A stretch of 64,000 nucleotides of DNA from Bryobacterales bacterium. GTDB lineage: Bacteria > Acidobacteriota > Terriglobia > Bryobacterales > Bryobacteraceae. The stretch covers positions 1 through 64,000 of the forward strand of contig JAOAPR010000042.1 of NCBI GenBank assembly GCA_025463005.1. The letters run 5' to 3'. Of this stretch, positions 7,896-17,337 are shown in pieces. Made by a program: the position numbers and the translations under genes. Under the pieces are notes generated by a model. It saw nothing but the letters and a program-made list of their open reading frames with translations, did no database searches and was not told the DNA's origin. Within the stretch, counting starts at the first letter, position 1, and every line of letters starts with the position of its first letter.

Positions 7896-9851
7896 TTAGG
7901 GTATTGCGAAGGCGACCACCGCGCCGCCGGCTACGCCCGCAACATATTGCTTTCCGTTCTTGCCCTGATACGTCATGGGATTCGCGCCCATGTTGGCATC
8001 CAGCTTCACCTGCCACAACTCTTTGCCCGCTTTCGAGTCGAACGCGTGGAAGCGGCTGTCACTCGACGGGATGAACACCAGCCCCCCGGCGGTACTTGTC
8101 GCGGCCGCGCTTCCTACGCTGCCAACGTTCTGCTTGCCCTCGGGCAAACGCTCGTTGATCCCCAGGATCACTTGCCAGGCGATATCGCCGGTGTTGGCGT
8201 TGATCGCGTAGAGGCGTCCCCATGGTGGTTTGTAGCATGGAAAGCCGCCAGCCGTGAAGCCGGTGTACGGACCCGGTCCCGTGATGCTGCCGCGATCGTA
8301 GGGCTGTGGCGATCCGTTGCCGCTACCGTAGTTGCCGCCCTCCACTTTCTTTTCGATCCAGCCTGAGAGTGCAGAATCGTTAGTCGCGACGAACACATAG
8401 CCGGTGGTGGGATCGGCCGAGGTGCCGCCCCAGTTGGGCGCGCCAACGCCGGGGAGCTGGACAGTGCTCTTGGACGGCGTGCCCGCCTCATGATACAGGA
8501 AAGGAGTAAACGGACCGGCGTTGTAGTATCCGCCGGCCTTCTCCCACATCTCTTCGCAGGCCTTGACGTGCTCGGGAGTGGTATCGGCGGCGGTGACAAA
8601 GTCCTTACTCTTACTGAAGCTGTTGCGAGCCAGCGGCGGAGGCTTCACGGGGAACGGCTGTGTGGGCGAATACCACTCGCCCGGCACGTCGCCCTTGGGA
8701 ACGGGTCGTTCCTCGACGCCGTGAATCGGTTCGCCCGTTTCGCGATTCAGAATAAACATCAGCGCGTTTTTGCTGATAAGGGCCATGGCAGGAATTCTGC
8801 GGCCGTCCTTCACGACGTCGAACAAGCTGGGTGCCGCCGGAAGATCAGTATCCCAAAGGTCGTGATGCACCACCTGGAAATGCCATTTGTATTTTCCGGT
8901 GTTCGCATCCACGGCCACAATGGAGTTCCCGTAGAGATTCGCGCCGGGACGATCGCCGCCCCAGTAGTTGCCCGCCGGACTCCCGAACGGCATGTAAATC
9001 AGGTCGCGCGCTTCATCCACGGTGAAGTACCAGCCCCACACGTTTACACCGGCGCGCTTCTTCCAGCCGTCGTTGAGCCAGGTATCGTGGCCCGGATCGC
9101 CGGGTTGCGCGATCGACTTGAAATCCCATAGTTTCGATCCGGTGCGGGCGTCGTACACGCGTGTATCGCCGGGAGGGCCGTCGGTGCTCTCGCCATTATT
9201 GTTTCCCAGAATCACCAGATTTTTGTAAATGTAGGGACCGCCACCCCAGTTGATACCGATCTCGACCGTGCCCTCTTTTCCGAAGCCCGGGTCCACCGTC
9301 CCGGTGTTGGCGTTCAGGGCCATCATGTTGCGTCCGGTAGTGAACAGAACGCGCGGAGGATTGGTCGCGTCGCCTGGCCAATAGCCGACGCTGCGGTTGC
9401 CGACCGCTCCGGGTGCGTTGTAGGTCCAGATTTCCTTGCCGGAATCGGCTTCGAGTGCGAGCACGCGGGGTCCCGCCGGGATATACATCACTCCGTTGAC
9501 CACGATAGGCGTCACCTCGCCACCGATGCCGCCACCGCCTCCTTTGCCCTTGCCTTTTCCGCCTTTGTCCGCGGCGCCGGCCGGGGGCGGAGGAGGAGCC
9601 GGAGGCCGATACGTCCAGGCCTGCGTGAGCTGCGCCACATTGGTGGTATTGATCTGGGTCAGAGGCGAGAAACGATCGCTCGCCAGATCGCGGCTGTAGA
9701 GAGGCCAATCGCCTGGGGGAATCCCTTTGACTTGTTTCGCCTGCTGGGTCTTTCCTTTTTGCACGGCGCCTTGCTGCGCAGGACCCACCTGAACGAGCAG
9801 AGCCGACAGCAAGGCGATGCCGGCAACTGCGAATATCCACGAAGGGCGCAT
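7896..9851 (-). CDS. PQQ-dependent dehydrogenase-like beta-propeller protein (paralogue 3)
   Basis: 651 residues from the ATG at 9851, which has a strong AGGAGG nine bases upstream; an in-frame ATG ten codons earlier lacks this. The signal peptide/hydrophobic segment (about 6-24) is followed by a lysine/glutamine-rich linker, then GDWPLYSRDLASDRFSPL and the propeller with repeated TG-K-x-x-W blades. A proline tract followed by a Lys/Gly tract (PPAPPPPPAG then KGGKGKGKGGGGG) interrupts blade one. As in the other two copies the fold is that of periplasmic quinoproteins. It is first of the three in transcription order and has the best ribosome site, so it may drive translation of the set. Confidence 0.85.
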   Translation of the reverse strand: MRPSWIFAVAGIALLSALLVQVGPAQQGAVQKGKTQQAKQVKGIPPGDWPLYSRDLASDRFSPLTQINTTNVAQLTQAWTYRPPAPPPPPAGAADKGGKGKGKGGGGGIGGEVTPIVVNGVMYIPAGPRVLALEADSGKEIWTYNAPGAVGNRSVGYWPGDATNPPRVLFTTGRNMMALNANTGTVDPGFGKEGTVEIGINWGGGPYIYKNLVILGNNNGESTDGPPGDTRVYDARTGSKLWDFKSIAQPGDPGHDTWLNDGWKKRAGVNVWGWYFTVDEARDLIYMPFGSPAGNYWGGDRPGANLYGNSIVAVDANTGKYKWHFQVVHHDLWDTDLPAAPSLFDVVKDGRRIPAMALISKNALMFILNRETGEPIHGVEERPVPKGDVPGEWYSPTQPFPVKPPPLARNSFSKSKDFVTAADTTPEHVKACEEMWEKAGGYYNAGPFTPFLYHEAGTPSKSTVQLPGVGAPNWGGTSADPTTGYVFVATNDSALSGWIEKKVEGGNYGSGNGSPQPYDRGSITGPGPYTGFTAGGFPCYKPPWGRLYAINANTGDIAWQVILGINERLPEGKQNVGSVGSAAATSTAGGLVFIPSSDSRFHAFDSKAGKELWQVKLDANMGANPMTYQGKNGKQYVAGVAGGAVVAFAIP

Positions 9852-9893
9852 GAACGGAAACCTCCTGAGCAATTCCATCACTATATCGTTTCT

Positions 9894-10889
9894 CTAGCGC
9901 GGCTGTTGCGGCGCGGGAAGGATCTCCAGCATCAATCCGTTGGGATCGCCCAGCAGGACCAGCTTGCCGTTGCCCATCGTCACTGGCTCCCCGTTCGTCG
10001 AAACGATCTCGCCGCCCGCCGCCTTCCACGCCTTGGCGACAGCGTCCACGTCGCGTGCGCGGAGCTGAAGTATCGGAGTGCCGGGGTCCTGAGTACGGGT
10101 GCGGATCGGCTTGCGATCGATGTCCTTGAACTCGAGGAACGCCATGGATACGGAAGTGCCCGGAATTCGCGCGACGCTGCGCTTGAACTGCGCTCCAGGT
10201 GTTCCTGCGGTGTCCATCAGTAGCTTGGTGCCGTCGAACGTCGTGCCAACCTGCGGGTCGAAGCCGAGGGCATCCTTGTAAAGGCGCATGGTCTTGCCGG
10301 TATCCGCCACCATAATTTCGAAATTGCCGCCGATGACGTTGGCCGTAGCGGGCGCGGTAGTTTCGGGCACAGGTGTGCGTTGCGAAAGCTCGATAAAGAA
10401 TCCGTCCGGATCCTGCACGAAGATGACTTTGCTGCCAGCTTGAATGGTCGCGGGAACGCCGCCGGCAGTGTTGATGTGTGCGCCGGCTTTCTTCACGCGG
10501 GCCACGATCGCATCCAGGTCGCGCACGGTCAGAATGAGGTTCGCCGCACCTGGATCCTGAAAGCGCGGCTGGACGGGCTTACGGTCGATGTCCTTGTACT
10601 CGATCAGCTCGACGCCCAAGGCCGATCCGGGAACCCGCAAAGCCACAAAGCGCGACTGCGCGCCGGGCGTGTTGCCCAGGTTCAAAATGGCGGGGTTTCC
10701 GCTAAAGGCACCCGGCTGCCCCGGCATCTCCAGACCGATGACGTCGCGATAGAACTCGATCGCGCGATCCATGTTGGCTACGATGTGGCTGAAGTTCCCG
10801 ACGCCGATTATCGGGCTCTGCGCGACATTCTGCGCAACGAGCGTGCCCATGAATAGCGCCGCGACCGTGGCGATTCTGATGGTTGACAT
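9894..10889 (-). CDS. Exported protein with two VOC (glyoxalase-like) domains
   Basis: 331 residues from the ATG at 10889, preceded by GGAGGG. A signal peptide (about 1-25) leads to two vicinal-oxygen-chelate modules, about residues 28-155 (FSHIVANMDRAIEFYRDVIG) and 180-330 (FEIMVADTGKTMRLYKDALG). Both contain a similar sequence around DIDRKPVQPRFQDPG / DIDRKPIRTRTQDPG, so the halves arose by duplication. The family includes glyoxalases, dioxygenases and resistance proteins, and export is uncommon for it. Metal-ligand positions are hard to assign by eye, so the activity is unassigned. It precedes the three PQQ-type genes by 42 bases, probably in the same transcript. Confidence 0.8.
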   Translation of the reverse strand: MSTIRIATVAALFMGTLVAQNVAQSPIIGVGNFSHIVANMDRAIEFYRDVIGLEMPGQPGAFSGNPAILNLGNTPGAQSRFVALRVPGSALGVELIEYKDIDRKPVQPRFQDPGAANLILTVRDLDAIVARVKKAGAHINTAGGVPATIQAGSKVIFVQDPDGFFIELSQRTPVPETTAPATANVIGGNFEIMVADTGKTMRLYKDALGFDPQVGTTFDGTKLLMDTAGTPGAQFKRSVARIPGTSVSMAFLEFKDIDRKPIRTRTQDPGTPILQLRARDVDAVAKAWKAAGGEIVSTNGEPVTMGNGKLVLLGDPNGLMLEILPAPQQPR

Positions 10890-10923
10890 GCACCCTCCAG
10901 GGCACATGCTAACAGAGTGCAGG

Positions 10924-12726
10924 CTACCGCGACCTTGCGCGCTCGATCAGCCGCAGTGTGATCGTGGGCGTCGTGCTTTCCTGCACCTTCGCCGAGGCCG
11001 ACTGACTCTCGAAAGGCTGTCGGAAGTCGCGATCCATCCAGGCGTTGGTCTCGACTTCTTCCCAGGCGAAAATCTTGTAATCGCCCGGAGGCAGCCCGTG
11101 CAGGGTGAAATTACCATTCGCGTCGGTGGTCACCAGTTTGTTCATGTCGCGCCGCAACGATCCCGACGCGGGAACCGCGGTAACCTGCACGGCCGTGGCC
11201 GGCTCACCGCGCGCGTTCTGGACGACTCCGGTAACGTCGCCGGCGGTGGGCGCCAAAACAATGTCGACTAATCCTCCGCCGTAGCTGAGATCGAGCGTCG
11301 CATCCGGCATCTCGCGACCGGCAAGCTTCACCGATTTCAGATAATATCCGTCCGGGAGACCGCCGGCTTCGACGAGGTACGCGTCGGCGGCCAGCGTGGT
11401 TTGAAACGTTCCATCGTCTGCGAGCTGGGTCTGGCCATTGGCTTGATTGCCGACTCCGGGTTCCGCTGGAGTAAAATTCAGCCGCAAGGAAGACATACGG
11501 ACCGAAGGCTGTGTGCTATCGACGGTGACCTTTCCCGAAACGGCTAAAGGCGGCTGAAGTCGAACCGATACGCCGTTGATGTCGCTGTTGACGACGTCTA
11601 CGGGAACGCGGGCGGTGATCCGCTGCTGTGCAGGTCCGGGCGATTGGGCGACGATGTAATACGATCCCGGCGGCACGGCCGCGAACTCGAAGGTTCCGTC
11701 GGCGGCATTCACTGCCGTGCCCGCGATCTGCCGGCCGCCTTGTCCGTTTCGGGGCGTCAGCGACAGAATGAGTCCTGGCCCGCCGGGCACGAATCCGCCA
11801 TCCGCGCCCTTAGCCTGTTTTGCCTTCCCGTTGGCGGGGTCCGCTCCCGGGAGCGCCGCCGGGAGGCCGGCCACCGATCCTGAGACGCGGTGAAAGCGAG
11901 TTTTCCGCAAACGGATATCGATGCCGCGCATTTCGCTGCCGGCCACCAGATCGAGAGGTGATGCGCCAGCCGGTTCCATCAGGTTCGGGAAATAAGTGGT
12001 GGCGTAGTCTTCGATGGTGTCCACTGGACCCACACGGCCACCGCCCGCGCCGCCAAAATTGCCGAAGCCACCGCGCCCGGCTCGCCCGCCGCGTCCGGCG
12101 TCGAGGATCGCCTGAAGCCGGCCGTTGCGTGGCGCCGAGGCGCTCATATAATACCGGCCGGGTGAGAGATTGGCGATCCGAAATTCGCCCAGATCGTTGG
12201 TCGAGCCGTTCTGCACCTGCGTGAGCTGCCGCCGGCCGCGCGGATAAGTGTAGCGCCACACTTCGACGTTGACGGACTGGAGGGGATCGCCGTCCTCGTC
12301 GAAAACGTGACCTGCGATCACGCTTTGGGGCGTCAGCTTCAGCTCGATCCCGCTGCTGTTCTTGTCAGAAACAACTTCGATCACCTTCGTTTGCCCGCCA
12401 GGCGAGCTGAGGGTTTCGCGGACGTAACCGGTTCGTTCGCCGATGAGCGCATAGTTGCCTTGATCGACTGAGGGAAAGCGAAAACTACCGTCGTTGGCGC
12501 TGGTGGCCGAGTAGTTGCCGCCGGCGCGGCCGTTCGGACGCAAGGTCAACGACACTTTCCGCAGTGGCTCGCCGGTGGTGCTCATCACGCGACCCTCGAC
12601 GCTGCCGGGCGGAAGTGTGACAGCGGGGGTGCTCGGTACTCCTTGGACCTGCGTCCGGGTGGCCTGGCCGAACAGAACGGTGGTGGCAAGCAAAGTCCAG
12701 GCGGCTATCGAAGTTCTAATTATCAC
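10924..12726 (-). CDS. Exported carboxypeptidase-regulatory-like (Ig-fold repeat) protein
   Basis: 600 residues from a GTG at 12726. That start places a normal signal peptide (IIRTSIAAWTLLATTVLFGQ) at the N-terminus. An ATG at 12798 would add 24 residues and is possible. Several CarboxypepD_reg-type beta-sandwich repeats are visible: about 40-110 (GSVEGRVMSTTGEPLRKVSL ... FRFPSVDQGNYAL), 110-190 (AGHVFDEDGDPLQSVNVEVW), a middle repeat (GTAVNAADGTFEFAAVPPGSY) and one near the C-terminus (GVVQNARGEPATAVQVTAVP ... LHGLPPGDYKIFAWEEV). Such proteins are abundant in Acidobacteriota and are thought to be surface or periplasmic binding modules. It diverges from the Oar-like receptor, whose plug begins with the same fold. 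Confidence 0.8.
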   Translation of the reverse strand: MIIRTSIAAWTLLATTVLFGQATRTQVQGVPSTPAVTLPPGSVEGRVMSTTGEPLRKVSLTLRPNGRAGGNYSATSANDGSFRFPSVDQGNYALIGERTGYVRETLSSPGGQTKVIEVVSDKNSSGIELKLTPQSVIAGHVFDEDGDPLQSVNVEVWRYTYPRGRRQLTQVQNGSTNDLGEFRIANLSPGRYYMSASAPRNGRLQAILDAGRGGRAGRGGFGNFGGAGGGRVGPVDTIEDYATTYFPNLMEPAGASPLDLVAGSEMRGIDIRLRKTRFHRVSGSVAGLPAALPGADPANGKAKQAKGADGGFVPGGPGLILSLTPRNGQGGRQIAGTAVNAADGTFEFAAVPPGSYYIVAQSPGPAQQRITARVPVDVVNSDINGVSVRLQPPLAVSGKVTVDSTQPSVRMSSLRLNFTPAEPGVGNQANGQTQLADDGTFQTTLAADAYLVEAGGLPDGYYLKSVKLAGREMPDATLDLSYGGGLVDIVLAPTAGDVTGVVQNARGEPATAVQVTAVPASGSLRRDMNKLVTTDANGNFTLHGLPPGDYKIFAWEEVETNAWMDRDFRQPFESQSASAKVQESTTPTITLRLIERARSR

Positions 12727-12777
12727 TAGCCTTATTGACGCATAAGCCGTGCGGCAGGGTTGCTTTTTCGCTGAGTC

Positions 12778-12806
12778 TTGACTAAACCCGCCAATCATGA
12801 TAATCT
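12778..12806 (+). promoter_or_regulatory. Sigma-70-like promoter for the Oar-like receptor
   Basis: TTGACT (12778-12783), a 17-base spacer and TAATCT (12801-12806) form a near-consensus promoter. The predicted transcript starts near 12813 and has a leader of about 90 bases before the GTG at 12903. Confidence 0.6.
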
Positions 12807-12902
12807 CTATCAAGAATGTACAGTATGCCACCAAAACTGTGCTCCTGTTGGGCCTCTCCGGTCCGCTAACTCAGTCTGTTCCAAAACCAAAGGAGAGGTT
12901 TC

Positions 12903-15900
12903 GTGAAAACCCTTATCTCGATCATCATTCTGGCGTTATTTTCAACAGCCGCTTTCGCGCAAAGCGGTTCGAGCGTCATCTCCGGCAACATCAAGGACGC
13001 CACCGGAGGCATCATACCCGGCGCGAAGATCAAAGTGGTCAACGAAGCTAGCGGAGTCGCCTTGGATGTCGTCACCAATGAGCAAGGTCTTTACCGAGCG
13101 GCATCGCTGGTGCCAGGAAGCTATCGCGTGGAAGTCTCAATGGAAGGATTCGATCGCCTGGTGCGCGGCCCGGTGGTAGTGGAAGTCGGCCAGGTTCTGC
13201 CCCTGGATCTGACGCTGCAAGTCGGCCAGAATAACCAGACGGTGACGGTCAGCGAAGCGGCGCCGCTGGTGGAATCGCAATCCTCGAACGTGTCGCAGTT
13301 GGTGAACCAGAAGATGCTGATCGGTCTGCCGCTGCCAAGCCGGACAGCCTCCTCGCTGGCTGCGCTCGCTCCGGGCGTCATCATGATTGACGCGGGAAGC
13401 GGGACCGCCGAAAACTATCCGGTCTTTAGCGTGGCCGGCGGCCGTGCGCGCAACCAGAACTTCGTATTGGATGGCGGCAACGTATCGAACGCGGTCGGCC
13501 TGACTCGCCCGCAGCAGCTCACCAGCCTGCCGGTGGATGCGATGCAGGAATTCCGCGTAATCTCCAACAACTATTCCGCCGAGTACGGCCATTCCACCGG
13601 CGGCATCGTGACCATGTCCACGCGCTCGGGCACCAACCAGTACCACGGCAGCCTCTTTGAATCGCTCCAAAACAATGTTCTGAACGCCCGCAACTTCTTC
13701 GCGAAGACCCGGCCGGCCGTTCGGCTAAACCAGTACGGCGGAACTCTTGGCGGTCCGATCCAGAAGGACAAGACGCACTTCTTCGTGACCTGGGAACAGA
13801 CGCGCCAGTTAAGCAGCGACACAGTTACTTCCACGGTTCCTACGCTGCTAAACCGAGCCGGGGATTTCTCGGATATCGCGAATACGATCTACGATCCGCT
13901 GACCAATCCCCGCGTTCCGTTTTACGGAAACAAAATTCCCCTGACGCGGCTGGACCCGGTAGCCTTGGCATCGCTGAACTACTTTCCCAAGCCGAATCTT
14001 CCCGGCCTTGCCAACAATTTTGTCGGGAGCAGCGCGAATACACTGCATCGGGACATTGTTGTGGGTCGCCTGGATCACCACTTGAGCTCGTCCGACACGA
14101 TCACAGCCCGGTATTACATCAACGACGCCAGCACCAACAACAGCGGGACTTATGGAATTCCGGTCTCCGATCCGTTGTCGGACATCACTGACGTCCGGGT
14201 GCAAAGTCTTCTTGTCGCGCACACCCACACATTCGGCCCGACACTCGCAAACGACCTGCGGTACACGTATTTGCGGCGCAAGTTCCTGGACTCGCGTCCG
14301 GGATTTGGCGAGAATCTGGCATCGACAATCGGCCTGAGCGGGGTTACTGATGCTGCTTTCCCGGCCTTCACGATCCCTGGTTATGGACCTCCTGCCGGTC
14401 TCACATCCGGCAACATCGTGCTGCCAACGTCCGGCGCGACGTTTGGTAACCCAACCGCTGTTTATCGTTTTCAGACGCCCATCGTCGATCAGCAGATTCT
14501 GGATTCGATGTCCTGGTACCACGGGAAGCACGCCTTCAAGTTCGGCGTCGAAGCTCGCTTCGGTGCCAATGATGAGATTCGCGACCGCGGCTCGGCTGGT
14601 AACTTCTCCTTCTCCCCGCAGAGAACCGGCTTGGGCAGCGCCGGCGGCAATTCGTTCGCGAGCTTCCTTCTGGGCGACGCATATTCGGCCAACATCCAGG
14701 TTTCCGATAAGATTCCTTCGCGGGCTTCCTACTGGGCCGTTTACCTGCAAGACGACTGGCGCGTCACAGACCGCCTGACGATCAACGCCGGCATCCGGTA
14801 CGACGTGGAGCTACCGCGGAAGGTGGTCGGGAACAAGCAGAATTCGTTCGATCCACTTGCGATCAATCCGGTGTCCGGCACTCCCGGCGTGGTTACCTTT
14901 GCGGGCTTGAACGGTACACCGGAGCGGGCGTTCGCCACGGATTGGAACAACATCGGACCCCGCTTGGGTTTCGCGTATCGTCTCCCCGGGAAGCACGATA
15001 CGGTGATCCGCGGCGGGGCTGGGATCTTCTATGGCGGGACTGTCAGCAATACGATCGGCGATGTGGCGTCCCTGGGTTTCTCAACCTCGGCCAGCTACAC
15101 GGTTCCGCAGACTGACTCGGTGATCCAGCTCAAGAACGGATTCCCGGCGTATTCACGGCCGGCGCTGACGCCTGGATTCGGCGCCGTAGCGCTTGGTCAG
15201 ACACCGAACACATCGGTGGCGTTCTTCAACCCGAACCAGGTAGCTCCGACCTCGTACCAATACAATTTCGGCATTCAGCGCGAGATCGCGAAAGACCTGG
15301 TGCTCGAAATCGGGTACATCGGGAACACCAGCCATCATTTGACCGCGAACGATTTCCAGCTCAACCAGGTGTCGCCGGACCAGATGGCATTGGGCGGCGG
15401 GCAAGCACGCCGTCCGTTCCCGCAATTCAACAGCGTCACTTGGATCAATCCGTCGATCGGCAACTCCACATATAATGGCGGGTTTATCCGGGCGGAGAAG
15501 CGCTTCGGAGGAGGGCTCTCCTTCCTGGCTCATTACACGTTCTCGAAATTTATAGATGACGTGGAAGCTTCCCAGGAATTCGGATCGACCGGCAGCTATA
15601 TGGATTCCTATCGCCGCTACCTCGACAAGGGCTTAAGCGGCAGCGATGTGCCGCACCATGTGGTGATCACGCTGCTGTATGAAGTCCGTAAGTTCAAGGG
15701 CAATCGCTTCGTGAATGGAGCATTGGGAGGATGGAAGGTTGGCGCGCTGGAGACATTTGAATCGGGTCCGGCGTTCACAGTGGTGACGTCCACAAACCAG
15801 ACCAATTCTTTCCCGGGCGGCTTACAGCGGCCAACTCTGTTGAGAGATCCCGCATTGCCGTCCGATCAGCAAACGGTGGCGCGTTGGTTCGATACTTCCG

Positions 15901-16169
15901 CCTTTGCGAACCCGGCTCCGCTGACCTTCGGCAACTCCCCGCGATCGGTGCTGCGTGGAGCGCCGATTCTTACGACGGACGCCACGTTGGAGAAGAGCTT
16001 CATGCTCACCGAGCGATGGAAGTTTGACGTCCGAGCCGAGGCTTACAATTTGCTGAATCACACCAATTTCAACATCCCAGGGTTCACATTGGGCGCATCG
16101 GGCTTCGGAAGCGTATCGACCGCGCGCGCATCGCGGACGGTGCAATTGGCAGCGAGATTGAGCTTCTAG
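12903..16169 (+). CDS. Oar-like TonB-dependent outer-membrane receptor
   Basis: 1088 residues from a GTG with AAGGAGAGG just upstream. The signal peptide (about 1-19, AAFAQ) is followed by a CarboxypepD_reg domain (about 24-100), a TonB plug domain (about 115-240, including LPLPSRTASSLAALAPGV and the SAEYGHSTGGIVTMSTRSG region) and a long beta-barrel. The protein ends in RTVQLAARLSF, with the terminal Phe typical of outer-membrane barrels. Such Oar-type receptors are numerous in Acidobacteriota and probably import large substrates such as glycans or peptides. No linked substrate-degrading enzyme points clearly to a ligand, although the PQQ-type cluster is divergent from it. Its stop codon overlaps that of the convergent inositol phosphatase gene. 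Confidence 0.92.
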   Translation: MKTLISIIILALFSTAAFAQSGSSVISGNIKDATGGIIPGAKIKVVNEASGVALDVVTNEQGLYRAASLVPGSYRVEVSMEGFDRLVRGPVVVEVGQVLPLDLTLQVGQNNQTVTVSEAAPLVESQSSNVSQLVNQKMLIGLPLPSRTASSLAALAPGVIMIDAGSGTAENYPVFSVAGGRARNQNFVLDGGNVSNAVGLTRPQQLTSLPVDAMQEFRVISNNYSAEYGHSTGGIVTMSTRSGTNQYHGSLFESLQNNVLNARNFFAKTRPAVRLNQYGGTLGGPIQKDKTHFFVTWEQTRQLSSDTVTSTVPTLLNRAGDFSDIANTIYDPLTNPRVPFYGNKIPLTRLDPVALASLNYFPKPNLPGLANNFVGSSANTLHRDIVVGRLDHHLSSSDTITARYYINDASTNNSGTYGIPVSDPLSDITDVRVQSLLVAHTHTFGPTLANDLRYTYLRRKFLDSRPGFGENLASTIGLSGVTDAAFPAFTIPGYGPPAGLTSGNIVLPTSGATFGNPTAVYRFQTPIVDQQILDSMSWYHGKHAFKFGVEARFGANDEIRDRGSAGNFSFSPQRTGLGSAGGNSFASFLLGDAYSANIQVSDKIPSRASYWAVYLQDDWRVTDRLTINAGIRYDVELPRKVVGNKQNSFDPLAINPVSGTPGVVTFAGLNGTPERAFATDWNNIGPRLGFAYRLPGKHDTVIRGGAGIFYGGTVSNTIGDVASLGFSTSASYTVPQTDSVIQLKNGFPAYSRPALTPGFGAVALGQTPNTSVAFFNPNQVAPTSYQYNFGIQREIAKDLVLEIGYIGNTSHHLTANDFQLNQVSPDQMALGGGQARRPFPQFNSVTWINPSIGNSTYNGGFIRAEKRFGGGLSFLAHYTFSKFIDDVEASQEFGSTGSYMDSYRRYLDKGLSGSDVPHHVVITLLYEVRKFKGNRFVNGALGGWKVGALETFESGPAFTVVTSTNQTNSFPGGLQRPTLLRDPALPSDQQTVARWFDTSAFANPAPLTFGNSPRSVLRGAPILTTDATLEKSFMLTERWKFDVRAEAYNLLNHTNFNIPGFTLGASGFGSVSTARASRTVQLAARLSF

Positions 16170-16987
16170 GAGCCTGTGCCGGGTAGTTCCGGCATCGCGT
16201 TTTGGTAGCGACCCGCGAAAATATCGGTGAACAGCGCGACCGTCTCCTCGTGCACCAGTCCGTTATCGCCGAGGATGTGCGGGCCGCGCAGATCGAGCGG
16301 AGCGCCGAGCATATTCGTGCACACGCCTCCAGCCTCCTGGATCAGCAAAACGCCGGCGGCCATGTCCCAGGGATTCAAGTGGAATTCCCAGAACAGGTCC
16401 AGCCTTCCGCAGGCCACATAGGCCAGATCGAGCGCCGCGGCTCCCGGCCGGCGCACGCCGTGGGATAGCATCGCGAGCTGGTAGAAGAAGTGAACGTTGA
16501 CGTTCTGGTGGCGTTTGCGCGATGGAAAGCCGGTGGCGGCCAGCGCATCCTCTACTCGCTGCACTTTGGACACGTGAATGCGCCGCCCGTTCAGGAAAGC
16601 CCCCGCGCCTCGTTCCGCCGTGAAGATCTCATCGCGTGTAGGATCGGCGATCACGCCCGCGATCAGTTCTCCCGCGTGTTCAAGCGCGAGGGTTACGTTG
16701 TAAACCGGAAAGCTGTGCGCAAAGTTAGTAGTTCCATCAAGTGGATCGACGTACCAGCGGAACTCGGACGACCCCGCGTATTCCCCGCCCTCCTCCGCCA
16801 GGATGGAATGCGACGGAAAATGCGCACGGAGCCGTTCGACAATTAGCTTCTCGCTGGCGCCGTCGGCCGCGGTGACCAGGTCGTACTCGCCCTTCAGCTC
16901 GAACCCTACGTGACGCTGTTCGAATTCACGTAGAAGCGCCGAAGCTTCACGAGCAATCTCGACGGCCGTTTCCAGGTAGGACGGCAA
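16166..16987 (-). CDS. suhB: Inositol-1-monophosphatase family enzyme
   Basis: 273 residues, a normal length for the family, which hydrolyses inositol monophosphates with Mg2+. The motifs are complete: the metal ligand Glu in ILAEEGGEY, the signature WYVDPLDGTTNFAHSFP and the C-terminal metal site NPWDMAAGVLLIQEAGG. Bacterial SuhB also takes part in rRNA antitermination complexes. The gene begins two bases after the stop of the Hfq-like gene, so the two are co-translated. The 3' end overlaps the stop codon of the convergent receptor gene by four bases, which leaves no room for an intergenic terminator. Confidence 0.92.
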   Translation of the reverse strand: MPSYLETAVEIAREASALLREFEQRHVGFELKGEYDLVTAADGASEKLIVERLRAHFPSHSILAEEGGEYAGSSEFRWYVDPLDGTTNFAHSFPVYNVTLALEHAGELIAGVIADPTRDEIFTAERGAGAFLNGRRIHVSKVQRVEDALAATGFPSRKRHQNVNVHFFYQLAMLSHGVRRPGAAALDLAYVACGRLDLFWEFHLNPWDMAAGVLLIQEAGGVCTNMLGAPLDLRGPHILGDNGLVHEETVALFTDIFAGRYQNAMPELPGTGS

Positions 16988-16989
16988 AC

Positions 16990-17337
16990 TTAGCGCACAG
17001 GACGCGGCGGCGTCCTCTCGTCCTTCTCAGACACGCCGCCGCCGCGTTCCGTTGGGCGCGTCTCAGTAGAGGGGGCTTCGTAGAGATACTTGATGTCGTG
17101 TTTGAACAGGAAAAGATTGGGCTCGCCTTCGCGCGTCAGGCGGATAAAGCTGACGTCATAGAATTCGATGATGCCTTGCACCTCAGAGTTGTCGGTGAGC
17201 CGGATCCGCACTGGAACCCGGTCCTCGGCCAGCTTCCGTAGGTAGCGGGCCTCTTCGAAGGTTTGCTCCGGCGCTTTCGTTTTACTGGTTCCGGGCACGG
17301 GGTAGGAGTGGTCAGCGACGCGCCGACGCATCCCCAT
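16990..17337 (-). CDS. hfq: Hfq-like Sm-fold RNA chaperone with extended tails
   Basis: 115 residues, longer than the usual 70-100. The core (about 27-87) aligns with Hfq: an N-terminal helix (EEARYLRKLAEDR), the Sm1 strands VPVRIRLTDNSEVQGIIEFYD (41-61) and the Sm2 motif FLFKHDIKYLYE (76-87), where classical Hfq has YKHAIST. The proximal-site Lys79 and His80 are kept, while the aromatic is Phe78 rather than Tyr and the following Ala is Asp81. A 25-residue N-terminal extension and a charged Pro/Arg-rich tail (88-115) are added. No Shine-Dalgarno is visible, and the start lies 26 bases inside the upstream VWFA gene, implying coupling. The Sm fold is secure; equivalence to classical Hfq is an inference. 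Confidence 0.78.
   Translation of the reverse strand: MGMRRRVADHSYPVPGTSKTKAPEQTFEEARYLRKLAEDRVPVRIRLTDNSEVQGIIEFYDVSFIRLTREGEPNLFLFKHDIKYLYEAPSTETRPTERGGGVSEKDERTPPRPVR

Noticed and set aside
12797-12825. A minus-strand promoter for the carboxypeptidase-regulatory-like gene in the divergent region.
   Set aside because: TATCAT on the minus strand has no acceptable -35 partner at 16-18 bases, so only the plus-strand promoter is reported.
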